Assembly (NCBI GenBank): GCA_027483345.1
Contig: JAIXUV010000276.1
Span: 1-48,122, forward strand
From: Verrucomicrobiales bacterium
GTDB taxonomy: Bacteria > Verrucomicrobiota > Verrucomicrobiia > Limisphaerales > UBA9464
Length of the DNA stretch: 48,122 bases
Direction: 5' to 3'
Shown: positions 26,288 through 34,998 of the stretch, piece after piece
How the letters are laid out: the number at the start of each line of letters is the position of its first letter
Numbering within the stretch: the first letter of the stretch is position 1
Translations under genes and position numbers: made by a program
The notes under the pieces: model-generated
The model's database searches: none
Told to the model about the DNA's origin: nothing
Seen by the model: only the letters and a program-made list of their open reading frames with translations

Positions 26288-28430
26288 AGGCGTCCCCGCT
26301 CTTCCGGCCGATCTTCCCGCCGCCGCAGGCGATCACGACGAACTGGCGTCCGCGAACCGAATAGGTCGCCGGCGTGGCGAATCCCGCCGCGGGCAACGGC
26401 GCCTTCCAGAGCTCCCGTCCGGTACGCCGGTCGAACGCCCGGATGTGCTCGTCCCGGCTCGCCGCGATGAACACCAGGCCGCCCGCCGTCACCACCGGGC
26501 CGCCGTAGTTCTCGGTGCCGGTCTTCGGCACGCCCCGCGCCGTCAGCTCCGGGTACTCGCCCAACGGCACACGCCAGCGGTACTCGCCGGTGTTCAGGTC
26601 GATCGCATTCAACGTGCCCCACGGCGGCTTCACCGCCGGATAGCCGTTCGTGTCCAACCAGCGGTTGTAGCCGGTGTGCGTGAACGGGATCCGGCCCAGC
26701 ACGTCCTCGCCTCCCAATTCCCCGCGGGACCCAGCCGGCGCAACGCCCGACGACGCCGGCGCCATGCCGAAGAGATGGTCCACCACCGAACCCCGCTGGG
26801 CCTCGGTCAGGAAGTCGAACGAAGGCATCACGCCCTTGCCGGTCTTCAGCAACGAGAGGATCTCCTCACGGGTACGCCGGGCGCCCACCCCGACCAGCGA
26901 CGGCACGTTCTGCGCGGCGTTCCCGACCCGGTCCACGCCATGGCAGGCGGCGCAGACCTGCGTGTAGATCGCAGCCCCGTCGGCCGGGGCACCGGCCTCC
27001 GGACGCTTCGTCTCCACCAACGTCAGGATCCACGGCATCTCGTTCGCGTTGACGTAGAGGATGCCGTCCGGATCGGCCGCGGCACCGCCCCATTCCGCGC
27101 CGCCGTCGAACCCGGGGAACACCACCGTCCCTTCCCGGCTCGGCGGCAGGTACGGCACGTGCGGACGGATCCGGACGAATTTCTCCATCACCGTCCTGTG
27201 CGACTCCGGCGAGATGTCCGTGATCTGCGTCGCGTCGAACACCTGTCGCGCGAAGGGTTCCGGCTTCTCCGGAACCGGCTGCGTCGGCCAGGCGGATTCC
27301 CCCGGGATGTCCGACGACGGCACCGGCACCTCGCGGATCGGGAACACGGGCTCGCCCGTGGCCCTGTCGAAGACGAACACGTGGCCCGACTTGGTCACCT
27401 GCGCCACCGCATCGATGCGGCGGCCGTCGCGACGGACCGTGATCAGGTTCGGCGGCGCCGGCAGGTCGCGGTCCCAGAGGTCGTGGTGGACGAGCTGGCG
27501 ATGCCACAGGCGACGTCCCGTGCGGGCGTCGAGGGCGATGAGGCAGTTCGCGAAAAGGTCCTGTCCGATGCGGTTGCCGCCCCAGAAATCGAACGCCGCG
27601 GAACCCGTCGGGCAGAACACGATCCCACGCACCTCGTCCAAGGAGAACCCGGCCCAGACGTTCGCGCCGCCGATGTGCTTCCACGCGTCCGGCGGCCACG
27701 TGTCGTACCCCTCCTCGCCGGGTTGCGGGATGGTGTTGAAGCGCCAAACCAGCTTCCCAGTGCGGACGTCGTAGGCGCGGATGTGGCCCGGTGCCGCGGG
27801 TGCCGGCCCTTCGCCGAGGCGCATCCCGAGGATCAGCAGGTCACCGAAGACCACGCCCGGTGTCGTGCACTGGAGCGCAAGCGACTTCACGTCGCGACCC
27901 AGGCCGTCCTTCAGGTCCACGACGCCGTCCTTGCCGAAGGACGGAACCGGCTTCCCTGTCACCGGATCCAACGCATGGAGGAAGTGGTCGTTGGCGTAGA
28001 ACAGCCGCCGCTCGGAGTCCGAGGCCCAATGGCTGAGTCCGCGGTTCACGCCGGCCTTGCTGAAGCCGGATGCAGCCGGATCGAACCGCCAACGCTCCCG
28101 GCCGGTGTCGGCGTCCAGCGCGAAGACCGCGAGGTCGGGCGTGGTGCCGAAAAGGACTCCTCCGACCACCAGCGGGTTGCACTGGATCTGCGAGCGGTTC
28201 GACGGATCCGCACCGCCCGCGCGATAGGTCCAGGCCACCTTGAGCCCCGAGACGTTGCGCGGCGTGATCTGGCGCAACGTCGAATGGTGGCTCACGCCCT
28301 TGTCCCCAAGATACGAGGGCCAATCCGCGTCCGGCCGCGCCGCGTGGACGACGACGCCGGCGGACAGGCCGAGGGCGAGACCCCAGCCGGCGAAGAGGCG
28401 CGAGGGACGCCTGGAGATGCGGGACGACAT
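26262..28430 (-). CDS. PQQ-dependent dehydrogenase-like beta-propeller protein with internal cytochrome c domain
   Basis: DWPSYLGDKGVSHHSTLRQITPRNVSGLKVAWTYRAGG, repeated propeller strands, IYTQVCAACHGVDRVGN, then further propeller sequence NAIDLNTGEYRWRVPLGEYPEL. ATG at 28430. Confidence 0.9.
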   Translation of the reverse strand: MSSRISRRPSRLFAGWGLALGLSAGVVVHAARPDADWPSYLGDKGVSHHSTLRQITPRNVSGLKVAWTYRAGGADPSNRSQIQCNPLVVGGVLFGTTPDLAVFALDADTGRERWRFDPAASGFSKAGVNRGLSHWASDSERRLFYANDHFLHALDPVTGKPVPSFGKDGVVDLKDGLGRDVKSLALQCTTPGVVFGDLLILGMRLGEGPAPAAPGHIRAYDVRTGKLVWRFNTIPQPGEEGYDTWPPDAWKHIGGANVWAGFSLDEVRGIVFCPTGSAAFDFWGGNRIGQDLFANCLIALDARTGRRLWHRQLVHHDLWDRDLPAPPNLITVRRDGRRIDAVAQVTKSGHVFVFDRATGEPVFPIREVPVPSSDIPGESAWPTQPVPEKPEPFARQVFDATQITDISPESHRTVMEKFVRIRPHVPYLPPSREGTVVFPGFDGGAEWGGAAADPDGILYVNANEMPWILTLVETKRPEAGAPADGAAIYTQVCAACHGVDRVGNAAQNVPSLVGVGARRTREEILSLLKTGKGVMPSFDFLTEAQRGSVVDHLFGMAPASSGVAPAGSRGELGGEDVLGRIPFTHTGYNRWLDTNGYPAVKPPWGTLNAIDLNTGEYRWRVPLGEYPELTARGVPKTGTENYGGPVVTAGGLVFIAASRDEHIRAFDRRTGRELWKAPLPAAGFATPATYSVRGRQFVVIACGGGKIGRKSGDAYVAFALPE

Positions 28431-28514
28431 GCCCGGATCGAAGTCGAATTCCCCCCGGAGACTCAATCGAACTCGTATGGAACCGCGACCGGGAACCGGG
28501 AGCCGAGGGGATCT

Positions 28515-28614
28515 GGCACGCGGAGGTACGGAGAGCGCGGAGGGGAACCGGCGGTTTCCCCTGCTCCTCAATTCGAGCATCCGTTCCTCCGCGGCCTCCG
28601 CGCCTCCGCGTGCC
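28515..28614. repeat. Intergenic inverted-repeat element (29-nt imperfect arms), same family as 16601-16702
   Basis: GGCACGCGGAGGTACGGAGAGCGCGGAGG versus reverse complement of CCTCCGCGGCCTCCGCGCCTCCGCGTGCC: 25/29; right arm matches the 16676 copy over CTCCGCGGCCTCCGCGCCTCCGCGTG. Confidence 0.8.
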
Positions 28615-28640
28615 CCTTCTCCCCGTCCCGCTCCACGCCC

Positions 28641-29900
28641 TCAGCGCTTCCCGACGCAGTAGAGGTGCCGGTCGGTGCGGAGATAGATCCGGCCGTCGGC
28701 CAGGGCCGGCGACGCCTGGACCTTCCCTTCCAGCGGATTCCGCGAAAGCACCCGGAACTGCGGGCCGGCTTCCAGGACCGTCGTCTCCGCGTTGTCGCCG
28801 AAGAAGTAGATCCGTCCCTCCGCGGACACGGGTGAGGCGCTGTGGTTGCCGCCGATCCGTTCCTGCCAGAGCACCTCGCCCGTCTTCGCGTCCAACGCCG
28901 TGGCCATGCCCGCGTCGGTCACCGAATAGATCCGGCCGCCCAGCGCGATCATCGAGGGCACCTTCGGATTTCCGCGCTTCTGCTCCCAGATCCGGCGCGT
29001 GTTGGAGACACCTTCGGCGGACGCCAACGGGAACGCCTGGATCGACTCACGACCGCCCCAACCGCCCGAGGCGAACACCAGGCCGTCCGCGACGATCGGC
29101 GACGGCACCTTGCCTTCGCCGGGGACGCGGTCGGTCCACAGCAGCTTGCCGGTCAGCAGGTCGAAGCCCTGCACCACGTCCCCCGCCTCGGTCACCACCA
29201 CCTTGCGGCCATCCACGGTGGCCAGCGTCGGCGAGCCATGGGAGATGCGCGAAAGACCCCGGCCGGTACGCCAACGTTCCCGTCCGGTCTTCGCGTCCAG
29301 CGCGACCACGTAGGAGCTTTCCCACGGCGTCTGCCATCCCACCTTCTTGTCCGCGCCGTCGCTGCTGCCGTCGCGGGCCATGACCAACAGGCCGTCCACG
29401 AGGATCGGCGAGGAACCCAGGCCGTGCTGGCTGTAGAACTCCATCGCGCGGTTCGTCCACACCGCGCGTCCCTGGAAGTCGAGCGCCACGGCGCTGCCGT
29501 CGCCGAAAACGGCGTACACCCGCTTTCCGTCGGTGCACGGCGACGGCGTCGCGTAGGAGTTGCGGCCCTCCTTGCGGCGCGGCACCTGCTGGAAGACCTC
29601 ACGGTCCCAAAGCACCTTCCCCGACTTCGCGTCGAGTGCGAGCACATGGCACGCCGTGCCGGAGGCGGTCGTCGTGGTCACGAACACCCGCTTGCCCCAC
29701 ACCGCCGGCGTGGACCATCCCTCGCCCGGGATCTCCGTCTTCCAGAGCACGCCGTTCGTGGCGTTCCAGGACACCGGGAAACCACGGTCCTTGGACACGC
29801 CCTGGTGGTCGGGTCCGCGGAACTCGGGCCAGTTGGCGGCTTCCGCGGCGAGGGCGCCGACCAGGCCAAGGACGGAAAGGAGGCGAAGCGACGGGTGCAT
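28641..29900 (-). CDS. Secreted PQQ-binding-like beta-propeller protein
   Basis: Signal-like MHPSLRLLSVLGLVGALAAEA, NWPEFRGPDHQGVS, repeated propeller motifs (ALDAKSGKVLWDRE, ALDAKTGRERWRT, ALDAKTGEVLWQER). ATG at 29900. Confidence 0.9.
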   Translation of the reverse strand: MHPSLRLLSVLGLVGALAAEAANWPEFRGPDHQGVSKDRGFPVSWNATNGVLWKTEIPGEGWSTPAVWGKRVFVTTTTASGTACHVLALDAKSGKVLWDREVFQQVPRRKEGRNSYATPSPCTDGKRVYAVFGDGSAVALDFQGRAVWTNRAMEFYSQHGLGSSPILVDGLLVMARDGSSDGADKKVGWQTPWESSYVVALDAKTGRERWRTGRGLSRISHGSPTLATVDGRKVVVTEAGDVVQGFDLLTGKLLWTDRVPGEGKVPSPIVADGLVFASGGWGGRESIQAFPLASAEGVSNTRRIWEQKRGNPKVPSMIALGGRIYSVTDAGMATALDAKTGEVLWQERIGGNHSASPVSAEGRIYFFGDNAETTVLEAGPQFRVLSRNPLEGKVQASPALADGRIYLRTDRHLYCVGKR

Positions 29901-29960
29901 GCCCCTTCCATGCCCGAAGCCGGCGACACGCGACAGCCGCAAAAGTGCGGAGCAGATGGG

Positions 29961-30055
29961 TCACGCGGAGACGCGGTGTGCGCGGAGAGGGTGATGCCGC
30001 GACGGACGGTGAACCGCCCCACCTCCCTTCCCTCGAACTCCCCGACTCCGCGTGA
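29961..30055. repeat. Divergent copy of the intergenic inverted-repeat family (10-bp perfect termini)
   Basis: TCACGCGGAG (29961-29970) and CTCCGCGTGA (30046-30055) bound the intergenic segment. Confidence 0.55.
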
Positions 30056-30072
30056 CAATGCCGGCCCGCGCG

Positions 30073-31839
30073 CTACTGCGGGTCGCTCAGCGTCCGCAGG
30101 AACGCGACGAGGGCCTGCTGGTCCGCCAAGTCGAGTCCCACGCCGCCGTCCGGGTGCTTGGCGAGGTTCGGGTCGAGGTTCGATGCGCGCTTCACGCCGC
30201 TGCAGTAGTGCGCCACCGCTTCTTCGAGTGTCGCGAACCGCCCGTCGTGCATGTACGGCGCCGTCTTCGCCACGTTCCGCAGCGACGGCGTCCGGAACCG
30301 CCCACGGTCGGCCCCGTTTCCCGTCACCCCTGCGCGTCCCTCGTCGCTCCCCTTCCCTTCCGCATCGAGCCCGTTGTTGTGGAAGGCCGAGTCGGTGAAC
30401 AGCGGCCCGCCGTGGCAGTGGAAGCAATCCGCGCCGTATTGTCCGCGGCGCGGATCGTGTTCGGTGAAGAAGAGCTCGAATCCCCGCTGCTCCAATGCGG
30501 TGAAGCCGTCGGCGCCCCGAGCCACTCGGTCGAACTTCGAGTCGCCGGAAACCTGCACCAACAGGAACTGCTCCAACGCCCGGGCCAAACGGTCCACCGT
30601 CACTCCACCCGGACCGAACGCGGCCCCGAAGGACGTCCCGTATCCGGCCTCGGTCAGCTTGCGCACGACGTTGGTCGGCGTCTCGTGCATCTCCACCGGA
30701 TTCCCGAGCGGCATCAGGACCTGCTCACGGAGGGACTTCGCCCGGCCGTCCCAGAAGTACGGACCCTGCCATGCGAGGTTCGCGAGCGGCATCGCGTTGC
30801 GGTCGCCCTCGACGCCTTCCGCCCCGCGGCTGAACCGACGTCCGGCATCCACGAACGCGGCCGCACCATCATGACAGGACGCACAGCTCTGGCTTCCGTT
30901 GACCGAGAGCAGCGGTTCCTGGAACAGCCGATGTCCCAGCTCCACCCCTTCCACGGTCAGCGGATTGTCCCGCGGCAACGCGGGGATCGTGAAGCCGGCA
31001 GGCACCTGGAACCGCCACGGGGTGGTTCCGGAGCCCGATGACGCCGCGGCTTTCGAAGCGGTGACGGGAAGCGCAGCCGGAAGCGACGCCACCTGCGGCA
31101 TCTCGACCCGGAAGGCCCGCGCCACGGCGGCGGCGAGGTCGGCGGCGAGGCGGTCCCCGTTGCGCGAATGGCTCGAGGATCCGAGCCGGGCCGCAGGAAC
31201 CTCGAGGAGCATCCGTCCAACATCCAATACCCACACGCTGGCATCGCCCGGTCTGCGGCTGAGCGGCAGTTCCACCGGCATCTCCAGGGCGGCACCGGCC
31301 AAATGGTAGGAGAACCCGCCCTCGACGCCGGCCCCGTCTCGGCCGTTGCCCTCGAGGGCGAGGAAGACGAAGCCGCCAAGCCATCCCCAATGGAGACCGT
31401 TCACCAGCGGATTGAGGGGATCGTCGGGGGCCAACGCATCCACGGCGATGCGGTCCAGTTCCGGGCGGAGTCCGACCCGGAACCGGACCGCGCGGACCTT
31501 CTCCACGGGGAGGTCCTTCAGGACGAAGGCCTCGCGGCCCCGGCCGATGCCGATGTAGGCGGCGCGGGTTCCCGAAGGCCGCTCCGAGCCGTCCTGCAGC
31601 ACGAACCGGAAGTCCGACAGCAGGAAGTCCAACCGCCCCACCGTGATGCGTTCTCCGACGGCGTTGGTGAGGACGGTGTCGTCGAGCTTCAGCGGAGCAT
31701 TCCCAGACACCGCCTGGACACGGACCGCCAGTTCCTCCGCCTGCACGAGGGGCGCGACGCCACCCGCGAGCGCGAGGAGCAGCCCGGTCCAGGAAAGATC
31801 CCGGAGGTGTCGGACGATGGATTGGAAGATCCCGGGCAT
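30073..31839 (-). CDS. Fusion: MbnP-like domain plus CCP/MauG (MbnH-like) di-heme peroxidase domain
   Basis: Signal-like LLALAGGVAPLVQAEE; MbnP-like APLKLDDTVLTNAVGERITVGRLDFLLSDFRFVLQDGS...NPLVNGLHWGWLGGFVFLALEGNG; C-terminal ELGHRLFQEPLLSVNGSQSCASCHDGAAAFVDAGRRFS...GADCFHCHGGPLFTDSAFHNNGLD...FRTPSLRNVAKTAPYMHDGRFATLEEAVAHY with two CxxCH. ATG at 31839; the track ORF start at 32370 overlaps the YHYH gene. Confidence 0.88.
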   Translation of the reverse strand: MPGIFQSIVRHLRDLSWTGLLLALAGGVAPLVQAEELAVRVQAVSGNAPLKLDDTVLTNAVGERITVGRLDFLLSDFRFVLQDGSERPSGTRAAYIGIGRGREAFVLKDLPVEKVRAVRFRVGLRPELDRIAVDALAPDDPLNPLVNGLHWGWLGGFVFLALEGNGRDGAGVEGGFSYHLAGAALEMPVELPLSRRPGDASVWVLDVGRMLLEVPAARLGSSSHSRNGDRLAADLAAAVARAFRVEMPQVASLPAALPVTASKAAASSGSGTTPWRFQVPAGFTIPALPRDNPLTVEGVELGHRLFQEPLLSVNGSQSCASCHDGAAAFVDAGRRFSRGAEGVEGDRNAMPLANLAWQGPYFWDGRAKSLREQVLMPLGNPVEMHETPTNVVRKLTEAGYGTSFGAAFGPGGVTVDRLARALEQFLLVQVSGDSKFDRVARGADGFTALEQRGFELFFTEHDPRRGQYGADCFHCHGGPLFTDSAFHNNGLDAEGKGSDEGRAGVTGNGADRGRFRTPSLRNVAKTAPYMHDGRFATLEEAVAHYCSGVKRASNLDPNLAKHPDGGVGLDLADQQALVAFLRTLSDPQ

Positions 31840-31847
31840 TGGAGGGA

Positions 31848-33635
31848 TCAGCGCACGGTGAATCCGCCGGCCAAGGTGAAGGACACCGTGCCCATGTTGG
31901 GCGGTCCGGGGAACTCCACGGCGACGTCGAGTGCGCCCGGGGTGGCGGTGGCGGGGATGACGAGGGTGGCGGTGACCGTGGTGTTGCTGGCCCGACGGAG
32001 GTTCGTCCCGGACAAGGTTCCCACGCGGACCGCGGTCGGGACCATGTTGGCCGGTGGAGCCATTCCGCCCAGCGTCAGCGTGAGCGTGACCGTGGTCCCG
32101 CGATCGCCAATGGAGGGGGCCACGGAAGTGAGGGGCGGATTGGCGCCGCCACCGCCGTTGTTGCCGCCGCCGCCCGTGGCGGTCCCGGTGGCCGGATCGT
32201 AGGCGGCCAGCGCGGTGCGGCGGACCCGGTAGACCGTCTGGGCCGCCTCGCCGACGACGGTCTGCGAGAGCCGGCCTTCGGCGGCGAGGACCCCTGTGGC
32301 ATTCGTGGACCAGTTCGAGAGGTTGGTCGACGACTCGACCTGGTAGGAGCCGCCTTCCGCTGCGTTCCAAACCAGCGTCACGGAACCACCCGTGACGGCG
32401 GGCTTAGAGAGTGTCACCGGTTGGTCCGGCCCTCCGACGACCCGGGTGGTCACCGTCTCGTTGATGGCGGTGACGGCGCCGCCGGCAGGCGTTCCGTGGA
32501 AGGCCCGTCCGATGTTGTAGGGGAACACCGGCGTTCCGTCCGCGGCGATGGAGACGAAGTAGGCGTAGGTGCCATCCGGGAACTCCGGCGTGACGCACCA
32601 GCGTCCGTTGTCCTCGTCGAGGTCGTAGTCGACACCGGCGACGAAGGGTTGGCCGGTGGAAGGGTCCACGAGGTCGCCGAGGAAGGCGTTGTCCTCCATG
32701 TAGCGTCCGAGCGGGTACTGGGCCGAAACGGCGGGACCGGTCTGGTTGCCGGCGGTGCCGTAGAGGCGACGGGCCCAGGACGGGATGGCGGTCCGGCCGG
32801 CGGAGGTCAGGTTGTCGGTGCCACGCTGGCCGTTGCGAAGCTGATATCCGGAAAGCATCCGGCGCAGTCCCGACGTGGCGTTGGTGGCGTTGGAATAGCC
32901 GTAGGGACCGTAAATCGGGAAGCCGTCCTGTACCCAGCCGAGGATCGGCGAGTGGCGGGCCACCGGGGCCGACGACTCGCGGTAGGTCCGGGTTGTCGCG
33001 TCGAAGTCGACATGGTCGCCGAGGCGGTGGCGCAGGGCGATCGGGCTGGCGTGGTAGTGGTAGGTGCCGGTGTTTTCCTGATGGGCGAAGGCGGGATCGA
33101 AGGTGGCGCCCTCGTTCACGTAGGCTTCGCGGTTCCAGAATCCCGTTCCATTGCCCTCGGCCGTGCCGTTCCAGGAGAAGGCGTCGCGGCTGTCGAACAT
33201 CGCCACGCCGTCCACGAAGATCCCCACCGAGCCGAGTCCGGTGAGCGCGGGAGTCGACGGCACCGCGGGTGTGCGAGGGATCCGATAGAGGGTCTTCCGG
33301 TTAGTCGGGAGGTTGGGGAAGTTGCCGTTGAGCCACGGGCCCATGACATGGCCGCCCAAACCGGTGGTCCGAACATAGACCCAGTCGGTCGAGACCGAGA
33401 TCTCCTGAACGCCGGCGTAGGCGGGCGCCGTCTGGGTCTGCGAACCGTTGGACCAGGTGGCCTTGGCGGTTCCGGACGACTGTTCGGCAGGGGTCTGGTA
33501 GATCCGTGCGTAGTGGGAGGAGGCGACGGCATCCCAGGAGTTCGTCCGGGGATCGGCGGCGAGCACCGCGGACGGCAGCAGCAGCAGCGGCGAGACGGCC
33601 AGCGGCGCGGTCAGGGACAGGAACAGGGGCTTCAT
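31848..33635 (-). CDS. YHYH-domain secreted protein
   Basis: Signal MKPLFLSLTAPLAVSPLLLLPSAVLA; TGTYHYHASPIALRHRLGDHVDFD...SPILGWVQDGFPIYGPYGYS; C-terminal IPT/Ig-like region. Stop lies 8 nt before the fusion gene start. Confidence 0.88.
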   Translation of the reverse strand: MKPLFLSLTAPLAVSPLLLLPSAVLAADPRTNSWDAVASSHYARIYQTPAEQSSGTAKATWSNGSQTQTAPAYAGVQEISVSTDWVYVRTTGLGGHVMGPWLNGNFPNLPTNRKTLYRIPRTPAVPSTPALTGLGSVGIFVDGVAMFDSRDAFSWNGTAEGNGTGFWNREAYVNEGATFDPAFAHQENTGTYHYHASPIALRHRLGDHVDFDATTRTYRESSAPVARHSPILGWVQDGFPIYGPYGYSNATNATSGLRRMLSGYQLRNGQRGTDNLTSAGRTAIPSWARRLYGTAGNQTGPAVSAQYPLGRYMEDNAFLGDLVDPSTGQPFVAGVDYDLDEDNGRWCVTPEFPDGTYAYFVSIAADGTPVFPYNIGRAFHGTPAGGAVTAINETVTTRVVGGPDQPVTLSKPAVTGGSVTLVWNAAEGGSYQVESSTNLSNWSTNATGVLAAEGRLSQTVVGEAAQTVYRVRRTALAAYDPATGTATGGGGNNGGGGANPPLTSVAPSIGDRGTTVTLTLTLGGMAPPANMVPTAVRVGTLSGTNLRRASNTTVTATLVIPATATPGALDVAVEFPGPPNMGTVSFTLAGGFTVR

Positions 33636-33911
33636 GGCATCAACGGGTTGGAACGACGGACGCCAAGAAGCCCGGAGGCGGTTAAGCCGTGATGTCCCGA
33701 CCCCGGAGAATCATTAAGGTGGGATTAAGAAGCGGCGACGTTCGGCTGAACCGCAGGGGGCATGGGGATCCAGAAACCGGGAAACACCGGGGCGACAACT
33801 CCCGCAGGCATGCCATGATTCGGACTTCAACCGGCGACGGCGAGGGGTCGGCCCGACTGGGGCACACCCAGGCATCGACCCGTGCGGCCCGGGATTGGCG
33901 ACAGGTTTACG

Positions 33912-34457
33912 ATGGACACGACGAAACCCGATTCCGGAGGCGAAGGCGCCCGCAGGAAGCATTGGCTGAGGGGACGCTCGCGTCTTCGGCTGGGCCTCCT
34001 CATCGGCCTCACCATCGCGGCCGGCCTCGCCTCGAGACGTTTCCCAAGTCTGGTTCCCGATTTCCTCGGCAAGTACCCGGGAGACGTCCTTTGGGCACAG
34101 ATGGTCTTCTGGATGGCGGCGCTGATCTGGCGCCGGGCACCGAAGTCGGTCCTGGCCATCCGGGCCTTCGCCTTCTGCTGCGTCATCGAATCGAGCCAGC
34201 TCTATCGTGCAGACTGGATCCTCCGGATCCGCGCGAGCACCCCTGGCCACCTCGTCCTCGGCTCGACCTTCGCCTGGCTCGACCTCGTCGCTTACGCGCT
34301 TGGAATCCTCTTCTGCGTCATCGCGGAGGAGCAGTGGCCGAAGCTCCTGAGGACCGCCAACCGGGATCCGCGGTTGGACCTCCACTTCGGCCACGACCGC
34401 GTCCGTTCCTCGACGTCGCTCACCGTTCCGAAGCCGCCTCAATCAGACCTCGGGTGA
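33912..34457 (+). CDS. DUF2809 family membrane protein
   Basis: RLRLGLLIGLTIAAGLASRRFPSLVPDFLGKYPGDVLWAQMVFWMAALIWRRAP...AFAFCCVIESSQLY...LGSTFAWLDLVAYALG. ATG at 33912. Confidence 0.85.
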   Translation: MDTTKPDSGGEGARRKHWLRGRSRLRLGLLIGLTIAAGLASRRFPSLVPDFLGKYPGDVLWAQMVFWMAALIWRRAPKSVLAIRAFAFCCVIESSQLYRADWILRIRASTPGHLVLGSTFAWLDLVAYALGILFCVIAEEQWPKLLRTANRDPRLDLHFGHDRVRSSTSLTVPKPPQSDLG

Positions 34458-34899
34458 CCCGGTGCCGCCACCAGAAGAGGAACGCCAGCTGGGGACGCCA
34501 TAGAAGGGCACCGATCGAGCCCCACAGCGGACCACCCTTCGCGACGAACTCGATCCGGTCCGTGAGCCGCGTGCCTCCGGGGACTGGCTCCATGCGGTGC
34601 TCGTGACGCCACGACGCGAAGGGGCCCGACAACGCGACATCGACGAGGCGCCGGCCGGCCTCGACCTCGGCGATCGCGACCACCCAGTCCTGCCGCAGCA
34701 AGCCGAGGAGCCGGAGTGAAACCGTCACCTTCGATCCGGGGCGCACCGGCCGGTCGACTTCGAGCCGGAGGGTCCGGACCCCGGGGGGATTGAGGTGACG
34801 AAGGTTGTCTGGATCGAGGTGGAAGCCGAAGACCTCCTCCACCGGCGCCGCGATGAGGACGGAGCGTTCGAAGATGGACGGGGATGGGGATCGGATCAC
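34420..34899 (-). CDS. SRPBCC-superfamily (polyketide cyclase/ligand-binding-like) protein
   Basis: FERSVLIAAPVEEVFGFHLDPDNLRHLNPPGVRTLRLE...GGTRLTDRIEFVAKGGPLW. GTG at 34899; the 1307-aa track ORF is mostly antisense shadow. Confidence 0.85.
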   Translation of the reverse strand: MIRSPSPSIFERSVLIAAPVEEVFGFHLDPDNLRHLNPPGVRTLRLEVDRPVRPGSKVTVSLRLLGLLRQDWVVAIAEVEAGRRLVDVALSGPFASWRHEHRMEPVPGGTRLTDRIEFVAKGGPLWGSIGALLWRPQLAFLFWWRHRVTRGLIEAASER

Positions 34900-34998
34900 G
34901 CCCCAACACAACACGTCCCAGCGCCGGTGCAAGTCGCACCTCTGGCGTCTCGAACCTTGAGCCCCGGCGCAGGACACCGGAGGATCACGCGATCCCCA

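Noticed and set aside
26118-28835. 905-aa plus-strand ORF
   Set aside because: Antisense to the PQQ-type protein; Arg/Pro/His-rich shadow.
31840-32370. N-terminal extension of the MbnP-MbnH-like ORF
   Set aside because: Overlaps the YHYH coding region in another frame and is low-complexity; the ATG at 31839 followed by a signal-like peptide is the better start.
31839-33692. 617-aa plus-strand ORF
   Set aside because: Antisense to the YHYH gene; Gly/Arg/Val-rich shadow.
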